From Meira nashicola (lineage: Eukaryota > Basidiomycota > Exobasidiomycetes > Exobasidiales > Brachybasidiaceae): a stretch of 64,000 nt of DNA. A program made the translations under genes and the position numbers. The notes under the pieces are model-generated. The model saw nothing but the letters and a program-made list of their open reading frames with translations, was not told the origin of the DNA and did no database searches. Of this stretch, positions 32,211 to 40,719 are shown in pieces (positions within the stretch are counted from its first letter, which is position 1; the number at the start of each line of letters is the position of its first letter). The DNA is taken from positions 810,519 to 874,518 of the forward strand of contig BCJU01000003.1 of assembly GCA_001600355.1 (NCBI GenBank). Direction: 5' to 3'.

Positions 32211-32591
32211 TTACTCTTCTTGCTTAGATGTGATTGCGGGAACGATTCTTTGTTTACCACTTGAAGTTCTAGTCAACTTTGAAGGATGTTTCTTACGAAG
32301 AACATTAAGGTTTTCTTGATTTAATTTTGCACTATTTTCAATTTCAAGTTTTGATTTTTCATGTTTTTCAGCTAAATCATATAAACCTTGTTGTTGATTC
32401 GTTTTTGACATCTTTTCAAATTCTTTTGCTTGTTTCATTTTATCGGATAATCTTTTCGATTCAACTCGAATATTTCTACCACGATTTTTTAAACTTGATC
32501 GATTTGCCATATTTCTTAATTCACTTCCTCCTTCAACTAATATTGTTAGAATGAAAAATAAACTTAATAAACTGAATAAGATTGATTTCAT
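32211..32591 (-). CDS. Small secreted basic protein, effector-like (family 1)
   Basis: 126 residues. A strong N-terminal signal peptide (MKSILFSLLSLFFILTILVEG) precedes a Lys/Arg/Glu-rich, probably helical mature part with no cysteine. The C-terminus ENLNVLRKKH...LTRTSSGKQRIVPAI lines up with the neighbours' conserved tail (N-L-x-V-L, then T/S-x-S-G-R/K). A TATAAAAG box lies at 32659-32666, about 70 bp upstream of the ATG, and TCGGGGC at 32690-32696 lies just beyond it. No known domain was recognised. Secretion and paralogy are supported by the sequence; an effector role is inference. Confidence 0.75.
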   Translation of the reverse strand: MKSILFSLLSLFFILTILVEGGSELRNMANRSSLKNRGRNIRVESKRLSDKMKQAKEFEKMSKTNQQQGLYDLAEKHEKSKLEIENSAKLNQENLNVLRKKHPSKLTRTSSGKQRIVPAITSKQEE

Positions 32592-32658
32592 CTTTGTTTG
32601 ATTGATTTAGATGAACAATATTGGTTTTCTCCTCTCTTTTCAATTCTTCAACAAGCTG

Positions 32659-32666
32659 CTTTTATA
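32659..32666 (-). promoter_or_regulatory. TATA box of the 32.2 kb secreted protein gene
   Basis: Reads TATAAAAG on the minus strand, 68 bp upstream of the ATG at 32591. Confidence 0.55.
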
Positions 32667-32689
32667 CCTTGACTCTTACTCTTTCAACA

Positions 32690-32696
32690 TCGGGGC
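32690..32696 (-). promoter_or_regulatory. TCGGGGC element upstream of a secreted protein gene
   Basis: Plus-strand TCGGGGC followed by GCC. A second GCCCCC lies at 32731-32736. It shares its core with elements upstream of the other small secreted protein genes in the window. The regulatory role is inferred from recurrence. Confidence 0.4.
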
Positions 32697-32841
32697 GCCT
32701 TACTCAGTTTTGGTCTAAAGCGCCAAATCAGCCCCCTTAGATTGCCACCATAGAAATGAAACTGAATGTACAGCCATAAGATCTTGACACAAAATGATTT
32801 ATCATCCTAAATTTCAAACATAAGGTAAGCACAGGGAAAAT

Positions 32842-33228
32842 TCATATATGATCAAGATGTATATTTCTTCCCGATTTTGAAAACCCAAATTTGATCTTAT
32901 CGCCTGTTTTTGTACGTTTTAGCACGTCTAAATTATGATCCATATAACCTTTTACTCTTTCATGAATATTTGCTTTATTTAAATCACCATTTTTATGTGC
33001 TTTCTTAGCTGTTTTATTTGCTAAACCTTTTCGAAATCTGAATGTATCCCTAAATGCATCACGTTCACCTTCTTTTAAGATTAGTTCTGTTGATGTATGT
33101 AATCCATCTTCTGTCTCGGGTGTTGATGACTTCTTTTTACCCATTAATTTATCTAGAATTCCAGGCATACCGTTAACAAAAGTTGCCGTAAAGAATAAAT
33201 AAAGTAAGAATAAGTTGAAGACTTTCAT
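32842..33228 (-). CDS. Small secreted basic protein, effector-like (family 1)
   Basis: 128 residues with a signal peptide (MKVFNLFLLYLFFTATFVNG) followed by MPGILDKLMGKKK. The mature part has no cysteine and is Lys-rich. The tail RVKGYMDHNLDVLKRT...GDKIKFGFSKSGRNIHLDHI closely matches the gene at 33508 (RTKAYMNHNLKVLEKT...GGKIAISRSQSQRN). The two are clear paralogs despite little similarity in the middle. Their spacing (about 280 bp) and shared orientation suggest tandem duplication. GCCCC (33361) and TCGGGGC (33411) lie upstream. No known domain; function unknown. Confidence 0.78.
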   Translation of the reverse strand: MKVFNLFLLYLFFTATFVNGMPGILDKLMGKKKSSTPETEDGLHTSTELILKEGERDAFRDTFRFRKGLANKTAKKAHKNGDLNKANIHERVKGYMDHNLDVLKRTKTGDKIKFGFSKSGRNIHLDHI

Positions 33229-33360
33229 TATTTTCGAAATATAAGAGCTTGTTCTGGTAGAAAAGTGAATCGATATAAATTTTCATAAAGTTTCTATATA
33301 TTCGATAGGAAGATAATAGCCTTTTCTTTTGCCATTCTGAATTTTACAGATTAAACGCCC

Positions 33361-33418
33361 GCCCCTGAAAATCCTAAAAAACATTCTATAGATCTTATCA
33401 TGATACGCCTTCGGGGCT
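33361..33418. promoter_or_regulatory. GCCCC/GGGGC elements upstream of the 32.8 kb secreted gene
   Basis: GCCCC at 33361-33365 and TCGGGGCT at 33411-33418 in otherwise AT-rich DNA, 130-190 bp upstream of the ATG at 33228. Same core as in neighbouring secreted-gene promoters; role inferred. Confidence 0.4.
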
Positions 33419-33507
33419 TCTTATTTAGCATTTCTCAAAATCTATAAATAGGCATACATTGTTTGACTAAATAGGTCGTATATGACATCATACTATTGCC
33501 AAGTGAA

Positions 33508-33915
33508 TTATTCCTTAACACGATGATATACTTCATTGCGTTGTGATTGTGAGCGAGAGATTGCAATCTTACCACCTACTGGAGTTTTTTCCAATACTTT
33601 CAAGTTGTGATTCATATAAGCCTTCGTTCTTTCAGCAGGAACTGCAAGGTGTGGATCATATGTATCATGATGATATTTTGCCACTCTTTCAGCTTCGCCT
33701 TTTACATAATTGTTTGTGTATTTAAAATTCTTATGGTCCATTTCACTATCCAATGTTACCACTCGTGCATCTGGGGATGCTTTATTAGCAATCTTTGGTT
33801 TGCTACTATTAAGATTTGGTTTACGTGAAAAGAAATCCCTAATACGACCAGGTACGGCATCAACGATGACCACTGAGAAGAAAAAGAATAAACAAAACGA
33901 ATATACGATCTTCAT
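33508..33915 (-). CDS. Small secreted basic protein, effector-like (family 1)
   Basis: 135 residues from the first true ATG (33915). A signal peptide (MKIVYSFCLFFFFSVVIVDA) is followed by VPGRIRDFFSRKP, which parallels MPGILDKLMGKK in the next gene. The mature part has no cysteine. The C-terminal block RTKAYMNHNLKVLEKT is almost the same as in the 32842 gene. The signature reads ISRSQSQRN here, so the Gly of SGR is replaced by Gln. TATAAATA at 34015-34022 sits ~100 bp upstream, and a GCCCC-bearing tandem repeat lies at 34096-34195. Function unknown. Confidence 0.78.
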   Translation of the reverse strand: MKIVYSFCLFFFFSVVIVDAVPGRIRDFFSRKPNLNSSKPKIANKASPDARVVTLDSEMDHKNFKYTNNYVKGEAERVAKYHHDTYDPHLAVPAERTKAYMNHNLKVLEKTPVGGKIAISRSQSQRNEVYHRVKE

Positions 33916-34014
33916 AGTCGTCACTTTAATAAATCAGGCTTGTTTAGCGATCCAGCACTATAGGTAAAGCTTGATTGTGGAATATGTTTGAGTTGTTTTT
34001 TGTCATATCATAGG

Positions 34015-34022
34015 TATTTATA
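34015..34022 (-). promoter_or_regulatory. TATA box of the 33.5 kb secreted protein gene
   Basis: Reads TATAAATA on the minus strand, 100 bp upstream of the ATG at 33915. Confidence 0.5.
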
Positions 34023-34095
34023 TCTTTAGCCATGCATTTCTATTTCTGTACAAAGGCTGTATCGAATTAAAAGCGTATCAGATAAAAATTGCCTT

Positions 34096-34195
34096 AAAGT
34101 ATCTTTCGCCCCTTCAGCGTAATCAATGCTCTAAAGTGTCTTTCGCCCCTTCAGCATAATCAATGCTCTAAAGTATCTTTCGCCCCTTCAGCCTA
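34096..34195. repeat. 37-bp tandem repeat, 2.7 copies, in a secreted-gene promoter
   Basis: Units start at 34096, 34133 and 34170 (the last is cut at ~34195). Each contains TTTCGCCCCTTCAGC followed by G/ATAATCAATGCTCT. Copies differ at only two or three positions. The repeat lies about 180-280 bp upstream of the ATG at 33915 and just past the 3' end of the gene at 34212. It triplicates the GCCCC core found near the other secreted genes. Confidence 0.9.
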
Positions 34196-34211
34196 CTAAA
34201 AAATGCAAAAT

Positions 34212-34610
34212 TTACGCTTTGTCATTCCATGCTTTTATCTTCGAATTTCTTCCACTTTTGGTCTTACGTATTTTTGCATATCCATCCGCACCAATCTTTT
34301 TAATTTCTTTCACATTATTTTCCGATATTTTTGCATCTTTACTCAATTTTCGTGCCATCTTCCTTTCAGATGAGAATGGATTTTTGGATTGTTTTCTTAA
34401 TTCAACCGCCTGCGAACGAAAAGTCTTCTTTTTCGTTTCTTCTTTTGTTAGCATTTTGCTTTGTTCTTGAACACTAAGAATTTTACCTTTTTCTTCTGGC
34501 ATATTGCTACGTCCGATACACAAAGTGGGAATACACATGCAGTGTGTAAATGTGACTAGCTGTACGAGATATATCGATATGATGATAAGTATGAATCTCC
34601 TCTGCATCAT
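34212..34610 (-). CDS. Small secreted basic protein, effector-like (family 1)
   Basis: 132 residues. A signal peptide (MMQRRFILIIISIYLVQLVTFTHC) leads to a short Cys-containing start (MCIPTLCIG) and then a Lys/Glu/Ser-rich part without cysteine. The C-terminus has NNVKEIKKIG then YAKIRKTKSGRNSKIKAW, which carries the family signature Ile-x(2-6)-S-G-R. ATG 34610 and 34607 are both possible. TCGGGGCTA at 34667-34675 lies ~57 bp upstream. It is divergent from CKS1. No known domain. Confidence 0.72.
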   Translation of the reverse strand: MMQRRFILIIISIYLVQLVTFTHCMCIPTLCIGRSNMPEEKGKILSVQEQSKMLTKEETKKKTFRSQAVELRKQSKNPFSSERKMARKLSKDAKISENNVKEIKKIGADGYAKIRKTKSGRNSKIKAWNDKA

Positions 34611-34666
34611 CTTGATAGACGTGATGATAGAATTACGATGATCAAATGCATGCTACAAAGTCACAA

Positions 34667-34675
34667 TCGGGGCTA
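34667..34675 (-). promoter_or_regulatory. TCGGGGCTA element upstream of a secreted protein gene
   Basis: TCGGGGCTA on the plus strand (TAGCCCCGA on the minus). It is identical in 9 of 9 bases to the element at 38140-38148 read on the other strand, and to 40009-40017. Role inferred from recurrence. Confidence 0.45.
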
Positions 34676-35139
34676 CATCCAAAAATTTTATTGGTTTGAT
34701 GATGTTCAAAGATCAAAAACAAAAACCTGATCTACGCGTTTCCAATCAACAACACACACACGCACACACATGCGTGCGCAGCGCAGGCGTCTGCAAAATC
34801 TTTTGCAAAATAAAATCAAATCTTGCAAGACCAACACCTAATCACGCGAATAAAACGCGTTCTTGTAATCTACGTAAAGTTGATGCACAATTCCAGCCGA
34901 AGTGAAAGAAGTATGTATGCAGTCTATACTGGGGTGGTAAAAGAGGCGTTGTACTTTTCTTGTTGCCCACATCTGGTCCATCAATCATTTCACCATCTTG
35001 CACTGCACACCCTTTGAAGATCAACAGTTGGAAGTGTTCACTCGCTAATTGATACAATTTGGCATCTGGAGTATCATTCTTAACATTAGCGATTGACAGG
35101 TTCGGTTTCGCTTTTTTTGCACTTTCTTGATCGATCATC
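34676..35139. promoter_or_regulatory. Divergent region upstream of CKS1
   Basis: Contains a CACACACACGCACACACATG run near 34752-34771. A 99-codon minus-strand open frame (34842-35141) overlaps the CKS1 start and resembles nothing known. No other gene seen. Confidence 0.35.
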
Positions 35140-35613
35140 ATGTCAAACGCTCAAAAGAAAGCCGGAGAGCCATCGTATGAAGACTATGTGGAAAGGTAAG
35201 AAACAAGAAAGAGAGTTGCATGCATGCATGTGTTTGGATTCTGATCTCGACTTCTTTCATCTTTTCAGAATACATTACTCCGAAAAATACTCTGATGATA
35301 AATGGGAATATCGGTAGGTGTTTTTGCTATCAAAAGTTAATAGCTTTGTATGCTTACCTCTTCCCCCTCCGCATTCAGTCATGTCATCTTACCAAAACCA
35401 CTATTAAAGCTAATCCCGAGAGATTATTTCGATCCAGATGAACCTGGAGTACTACGGATCCTAAAAGATGCAGAATGGCGAAAGATTGGAATCACGCAAA
35501 GTTTAGGTTGGGAACATTATGAAGTTCATGCACCAGAGCCGCATATCCTTCTTTTTAGAAGAGAAAAAGATTATCAAGAGAAATACCTAAATAACGTTAA
35601 TCAGCGTAAATAG
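35140..35613 (+). CDS. CKS1: Cyclin-dependent kinase regulatory subunit Cks1/Suc1, spliced
   Basis: Three exons: 35140-35195, 35269-35313 and 35379-35613. Introns run GTAAGA...TTTTCAG and GTAGGT...TTCAG. Product 111 residues. Spliced landmarks are [23 protein letters not shown]-type [19 protein letters not shown], and [13 protein letters not shown], which together define the Cks fold and its phosphate-binding surface. Both junctions split Arg codons (AG|A, CG|T) that restore the conserved sequence exactly. Cks1 binds CDKs and promotes multisite phosphorylation and cyclin turnover. Its place among secreted protein genes shows the accessory block is interrupted by essential genes. Confidence 0.95.
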
Positions 35614-35941
35614 GTCTGTCACAAAATCACATCATCTTTGTCAAAAACAAAAAAAAAGTTACCTTTTTCTCTACTGAACATCAAACGCACTTGTCAATCA
35701 CATTTGCAGAGCATCTTAATGCTTAATTTATTCTCTCTTTCGTTTCCTCCTCAAATCAAACATTGTTTTATCAGTCACAATTTCACTCTCTTTCGACAAC
35801 TATCTCAGATTGCAAATCATCAATTCAATAAAAGAAAGTGTACAAATTCTGCATCGAAGTATCAAAGGTTGTTTATATTAGTGTATACATTAGATGGGTA
35901 TATTTTATAAAGGATGGAACATTCAGAGAAATCTATCTTGA
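35614..35941. other. Convergent 3' flanks of CKS1 and P450
   Basis: Pyrimidine-rich and AT-rich; only short open frames. Nothing recognised. Confidence 0.35.
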
Positions 35942-37707
35942 CTAATCTTTGCGTAACAATTGAATTCTCATTGGCTTTGTTGGACTTCTCCAATGAGCTT
36001 GACTTAGATCGGGTAAAGGTACGTTTGCCAATGAATATGGATTACCTTTATCGTCAGTTGTTTTGAGTTGATCGGTAAAGAGCAAAAATGATGCTAATGC
36101 AATGATTGTTTCTAACTTGGCAAACCGCTGCCCTGTACATTTATGATACCCAGCGCCCCATGCGACGAAAGTATAATCTGTTTGACCTTCTCCACGTTTG
36201 TAACGCATTGGATCGAAGCTGAAAGGATTAGGATATTCCGTTGCATCGTGTAAATTTGAAGATGGAGAGAAGCAGATATAAACATCATCTTCGATCTCAT
36301 GACCTTCGATGATTAATCTTTCACGTAGAGATCCATCTTTATTACGAGTAGGGCCAGGATAATATCGATTGATCGAATTTGTCAACATTAATCGAATTGA
36401 TTCTTTGAAAACCAAGTGTAAAATTTCAAATTCTTCAAATTGTTCCCAATCTTCCAAACGTACTTTTTGTAATCTTTGTAAAGGTGTTAAAGTTTCATAA
36501 TCTTCACCTTGTTGTTCACATGCTTTTCGTAATCCTTTTTCTACTGCTTGACGACATTGATTTTGTAGGGTTGCATCTGCACCAACAAATGCAACCGAAT
36601 AAGCACCTGTTCCAATCGTATTCAAAATTCCAGCAATTAAACCTCCAATAACGAATCTACTAATCGTACCTGCAGGATGACCTTGATCGATCATATCTTG
36701 TGCAAAATCTTCTTCACGATGACCTGATTGAATACGTTTATTCAATGTTGAACGAACCATTGTCCATAAAGTTATTGCTCCATATAATCTTTTTAATAAT
36801 CTTGGTTGTGGTAACCATGGTAAAATTGTTGTCCAAAAACCTGAATTTTTTTGTGTAAGCCAAAATGCGTTTATCAATTTGGTTAATTCTTTTGGTGAAG
36901 AAGCATATTCTGCCATTCCCATTATACGAACTGTAAATCGAAAAACGAGAGGATAATATGTTTGTTGTAGATCGATCGATGTAGTTTTTGAATCTTGAAA
37001 ATAACTCTCTATTGCTTCATAAGCATCAGCTGCAAGTCTTGGAGCCATATTGTTCAATCCTGAAAAGATAAGATGTGGTCAGTCTAAAAAGAACAATGAC
37101 AACTTCTTTTTGACAAAAATACAAAATACTCACTTTTAGGTGTAATTGCTTTTGCTAAATCTTTCATTTCTCTTTTTTCGGTTGCATCCATTTCACCTTC
37201 TTCATTTATTCCTTTTTGACCTGCGCCTTGAATACCGGCAAATAAGAATTGATTACCTTGAGAAAAGCTTAAATCTTTATTCGTACAAATTGCACGAATC
37301 GTTTCGGGATTATTACTACCTACATGATAAACAACTTTTCCCAATAAATTGAATTTTGCGATTCCATGATGTGGATGAGAGGGATTTTTGGTGATTACTC
37401 GATTTAAACTACGTATGCAAAAGAAGAAAGAAGATGAGTAGAAATTCAAGAATGAATGCTGCCCTTTAAGCGCGCAATGTACATACTATTGATATCTGTT
37501 TGCATAAAATCCAATACCTCCTAAACCTGGAAATCGATTTCGAATCACTTTTACTCCATTATCATTTGCGTATAATTTACGTGGTGGCACAAAAATGAGA
37601 TAGAGTAAGAATGTTATCGAGATTGCCAAAGATGAAATCAAGACTTTTGAAGGTGTAACATCTAAACGAACAAAGCCATTATCAAACAAATACGTTGAAG
37701 ATGACAT
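35942..37707 (-). CDS. Cytochrome P450 monooxygenase, three exons
   Basis: Exons 37487-37707, 37134-37408 and 35942-37059; introns are GTATGT...ACGTAG and GTGAGT...TTTCAG. The joined frame gives 537 residues, a normal fungal P450 length. An N-terminal membrane anchor (about residues 20-40) is followed by a Pro/Arg hinge (VPPRKLY). The K-helix ExxR is ESIR. The heme loop is WGAGYHKCTGQRFA with the ligand near Cys473. It is probably ER-anchored and dependent on P450 reductase. It resembles the fungal branch near CYP7/CYP8-type sterol or fatty-acid hydroxylases, but the substrate cannot be assigned. It sits between secreted-gene groups, with an MFS transporter 3 kb beyond its start, so a metabolic link is possible but unproven. 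Confidence 0.9.
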
Positions 37708-38139
37708 GATCGTTCAATTTGCCACAAGAGATGATGATGATAGTTGTGATGACAAGTACACCCAATCTCCTATTTATCAAGATCTTCTTGTCAATTAACC
37801 ATAAATTCCTTTTTTTTTGGAACCCCAAGTCTCCACCTTTCTCTCATTTGCCTGAATTTCAAGAGTGCTAAAACGCTTTGAACTTAAAATGCACGTACAC
37901 TATGCATGCATGCATACCTTTTTCGCCGTCGAACAAAATTCACGCGATTTACGTAAATCAGGCGATTTTCTTGAATGAAATTTTAGCAGGTCATCCTAGT
38001 CTAGTTAAGACATGCATACATTCTGCTTCAAAACATCATCCTCTTTGTTAACGAGATTTATGTTTGATCATCACATGGGATTGAGAGCTATTGATGAGCA
38101 TACGGGCGATGAATAGGCATCACAACGGAATACGCAATG

Positions 38140-38148
38140 TAGCCCCGA
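38140..38148 (+). promoter_or_regulatory. TAGCCCCGA element upstream of a secreted protein gene
   Basis: TAGCCCCGA, 172 bp upstream of the ATG at 38320. It is the exact reverse complement of TCGGGGCTA at 34667 and 40009. Confidence 0.45.
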
Positions 38149-38224
38149 TGAGTGCTCTGCGTACTTCGTTGATCTGACAATGCCTACTGATCTCTTTTAA
38201 GTCAAATCATCTCATTGTGTTAAG

Positions 38225-38233
38225 TTGCCCCGA
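38225..38233 (+). promoter_or_regulatory. TTGCCCCGA element upstream of a secreted protein gene
   Basis: Second copy in this promoter, differing from TAGCCCCGA at one base and located 87 bp upstream of the ATG at 38320. Confidence 0.42.
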
Positions 38234-38319
38234 AAGAATGATTTTAAGTTAATTCTTATTTCGTTCACGTTGATTGCAACTACCATAACTTGAAACTTTC
38301 TCAAAACAGAAGCATTGGG

Positions 38320-38991
38320 ATGAAAATCAACCTTATTGTGATCTTTTGGTGTGTTTTTGTTTATTGTTGCGCTTCCATTGTTTTCGGAGGGAGTAATGAT
38401 GACACAAGAGGTCAAGGTATAGGATTCGATCTAAATAAAGAAATTACTGTTGAGACTAGTGATCATCATCGCTCTCCTAATCAACAGTTATATAGCGGCA
38501 GTCACCATGTTGGATCATCAGCTCAAACTGTAAGTCATACAGAAGAGCATATTAATAAAGAGAATATGCATTTCAAAGCGGTACAGCGAGCGAAAGAAAC
38601 GAATACATCTTATCAAAAAGCATATTGGGCAATCAAAAAGGAAGCATTTTTAGAGAATATGCGAATTAATGTGAGTCTAAAAATAGATGTTTTCATGTGT
38701 ACATTATGTTTAAACAAACTCAACTATAAACTATAGGAACCGGAACGTTTTAATGCTCGTCAAGAGGTACGAAAATCAAAAATAAAGGAAAGAAAGAGAA
38801 ATCCTGAAGATCGTAAAAGATGGCCATGTAATAAATATAACCGGTTATTAAAGTTACGAAGAGAAGGTAAAATTACGCCTCAAGAACGAATAGAATTAGC
38901 ACAAGAAACGAAAAAAATATCAGCAAAAAGAATGCTACGTAAAAGATTAGAAAAGGAAAGACAAAATAAAACTTTTCCCAAAAAAGATTGA
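38320..38991 (+). CDS. Secreted basic protein, effector-like (family 2), spliced
   Basis: Two exons: 38320-38670 and 38737-38991. The intron (38671-38736) is GTGAGT...CTATAG in phase 0. Product 201 residues. The open frame extends to 38290 but only from a TTG, so the first ATG (38320) is used. A signal peptide (MKINLIVIFWCVFVYCCASIVFGG) precedes a Ser/His-rich middle. The second exon begins EPERFNARQEV and holds RLLKLRREGKITPQERIELA and a Lys/Arg-rich end. That exon matches the last exon of the opposing gene at 39128-39918 (TLVKLEKSGKLDESQAIELA), and the phase-0 intron before E/D-P is shared. Function unknown. Confidence 0.75.
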
Positions 38992-39127
38992 TTGATCTTG
39001 ATTCGCTTTATTGTTGCTTCTGTTTTTATCTGATTGGTTATTCATGCACCCAAACATGAAAGTGTTTTGTGTAAACTTGTACAAATAATAATACGAGTAT
39101 CATTAACAATCAAAATACATAACAAAC

Positions 39128-39918
39128 TCAATTCTCGGGCTGTTGTAACTTTTTTCGTTTTTCTCTGTATCTCAAATTATTTGCGTATTTATGTGCCCTT
39201 TGATGTGCAAGTTCTATAGCTTGAGATTCATCTAACTTTCCACTTTTTTCTAGTTTTACCAATGTTGTCATAGGAGTTAAAGGTCTATTGAAAAGTTTAT
39301 AGATTCTCTTTCTTCCAGCTCCATCCTTTTTGGCACGAGCGTAATCTTTCTTACCTTCTAAATATGCTTCACGCTTTTTGGGATCCTGTTGTTTGTGCGA
39401 GATGTATAAAAGTTAGCCATTCGATATGCCTGTCATCATTGTTTGAACGTGTGTATCATACTTACAGCTCTTACTTGATTTTGATTACGGCGCGACCTAG
39501 TTGCGTCTGGATGATTGCTGTATTCTGATTCGTCCTATTATAATTCTCATTAAGTCAGCATTTTATATGGTATCATAACCCAATAAAAACTTACCTTACG
39601 TGGTACAAAAACATATGGTCTTGTCTTTCCCCTTGATTTAGCTACACTTTCAACTCTATCTTTATTATTTGGTTTATCAACAGACCCAGAAGGAGAATGA
39701 TTTCCTTTCTTGTTTGCTGATGAGAATGTATTTGCTAAATTTTTTGCAAATGGATCATCATCAAAACTAAAAAAATCATCTGGAGGTGGTGGTGGTGTAT
39801 TTGACCTTTTAATAAAAGATCTTATTTGATTATATTGTTGTTCATTGTTGCTGCTTAATAAAAGAGCAAAGCAATGAACAAATTGAAGAAGGAAAAAAAC
39901 AGAAATCAACTTAATCAT
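39128..39918 (-). CDS. Secreted basic protein, effector-like (family 2), three exons
   Basis: Exons 39595-39918, 39466-39534 and 39128-39385, all joined in phase 0 with GTAAGT donors and TAATAG / AACAG acceptors. Product 216 residues. A signal peptide (MIKLISVFFLLQFVHCFALLL) leads to a mature part with a proline run (PPPPPDDFFSFDDD). Exon 3 starts DPKKREAYLEGKKDY and contains TLVKLEKSGKLDESQAIELA, homologous to the last exon of the convergent gene at 38320. An alternative donor one triplet set upstream (CAA|GTAAGA) keeps the frame. TATATAG lies ~40 bp upstream, and TCGGGGCTA and TAGCCCC lie within 165 bp. Function unknown. Confidence 0.72.
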
Positions 39919-40719
39919 CTTTCGTTGGTGGTAGAAAGACGCAAGTCGAGTAGTCTATATACAAATCCATACTCACTCTGAACAAGAAAACATTCATAGT
40001 CTACATTTTCGGGGCTACAACGACTTCGGGGATGGAAGAAGCAGAATAGACCAACAACATTAACGATGATTTAGCCCCAACACACATTTTATAAGAGTTA
40101 TATAAATAACAGAATGGTGTTAATCACAATTATATTATATTATGACAATTTTGATCATGTATTCGGAATTGCCGTGCCTGAGATTTATGCCGCCGCGGTG
40201 ATCGGAAAAAGCGGTGATGTGAATAGATCCAAAGAAAAGACGCTAAAGAATTTTATACTGGTAAAGTCCTAAAATATGTATTCGTACGGAAAAACCAAAA
40301 AAAAAAGATTACCACTAAAAATATACAGCTAAACTGCCAATTTTATTCTTTCGAAAATAATTTCCCCGAATTGAACGGGAAATGGTTATTGTGTGTATGT
40401 ATGCTATTCATAGTAGGAAACGAGCACGGCGTATTACCTGAAAAACTCAACGTGGGGAATACTTTATCCTTTCTTTCCCCACGTTCTTTTACCTCTCTTT
40501 TACTTGCTCACTTTCATCCTTTTCTCCTTCTTTTCTCTTGGCAAAAAGTGGGGTATATCGGCGTTCCTGATCAACATTGAAGGACTCGCTTATCTTTTGT
40601 CTTTGTATTACGAATTGGTTTGCTATACAATTTCGGGGCGCTGGCACACGCAATTTCTTAAAAAGGGCAATTTGATTTGGCGTAAAGGTAGATAACTCCC
40701 ACGATCACACTTCATAAAC
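39919..40719. promoter_or_regulatory. Divergent region, secreted protein gene / MFS transporter
   Basis: No gene seen. TATA-like words occur near 40093-40105. TCGGGGC at 40633-40639 lies 81 bp upstream of the transporter start, the only full copy of the heptamer I saw beside a gene that is not a small secreted protein. Confidence 0.4.
40009..40017 (-). promoter_or_regulatory. TCGGGGCTA element upstream of a secreted protein gene
   Basis: TCGGGGCTA on the plus strand, 91 bp upstream of the ATG at 39918. TTCGGGGAT (40024-40032) and TAGCCCC (40072-40078) follow. Same core as the other secreted-gene promoters. Confidence 0.45.

Larger units (their letters stand above)
37708..38319. promoter_or_regulatory. 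Divergent region, P450 / secreted protein gene
   Basis: No gene seen. It holds a GCATGCATGCATACC run near 37904-37918 and two GCCCC elements, listed separately, close to the plus-strand secreted gene. Confidence 0.4.

Noticed and set aside
34842..35141. 99-codon minus-strand frame overlapping the start of CKS1
   Set aside because: It is antisense to the confident CKS1 first exon, resembles no known protein and has no signal peptide.
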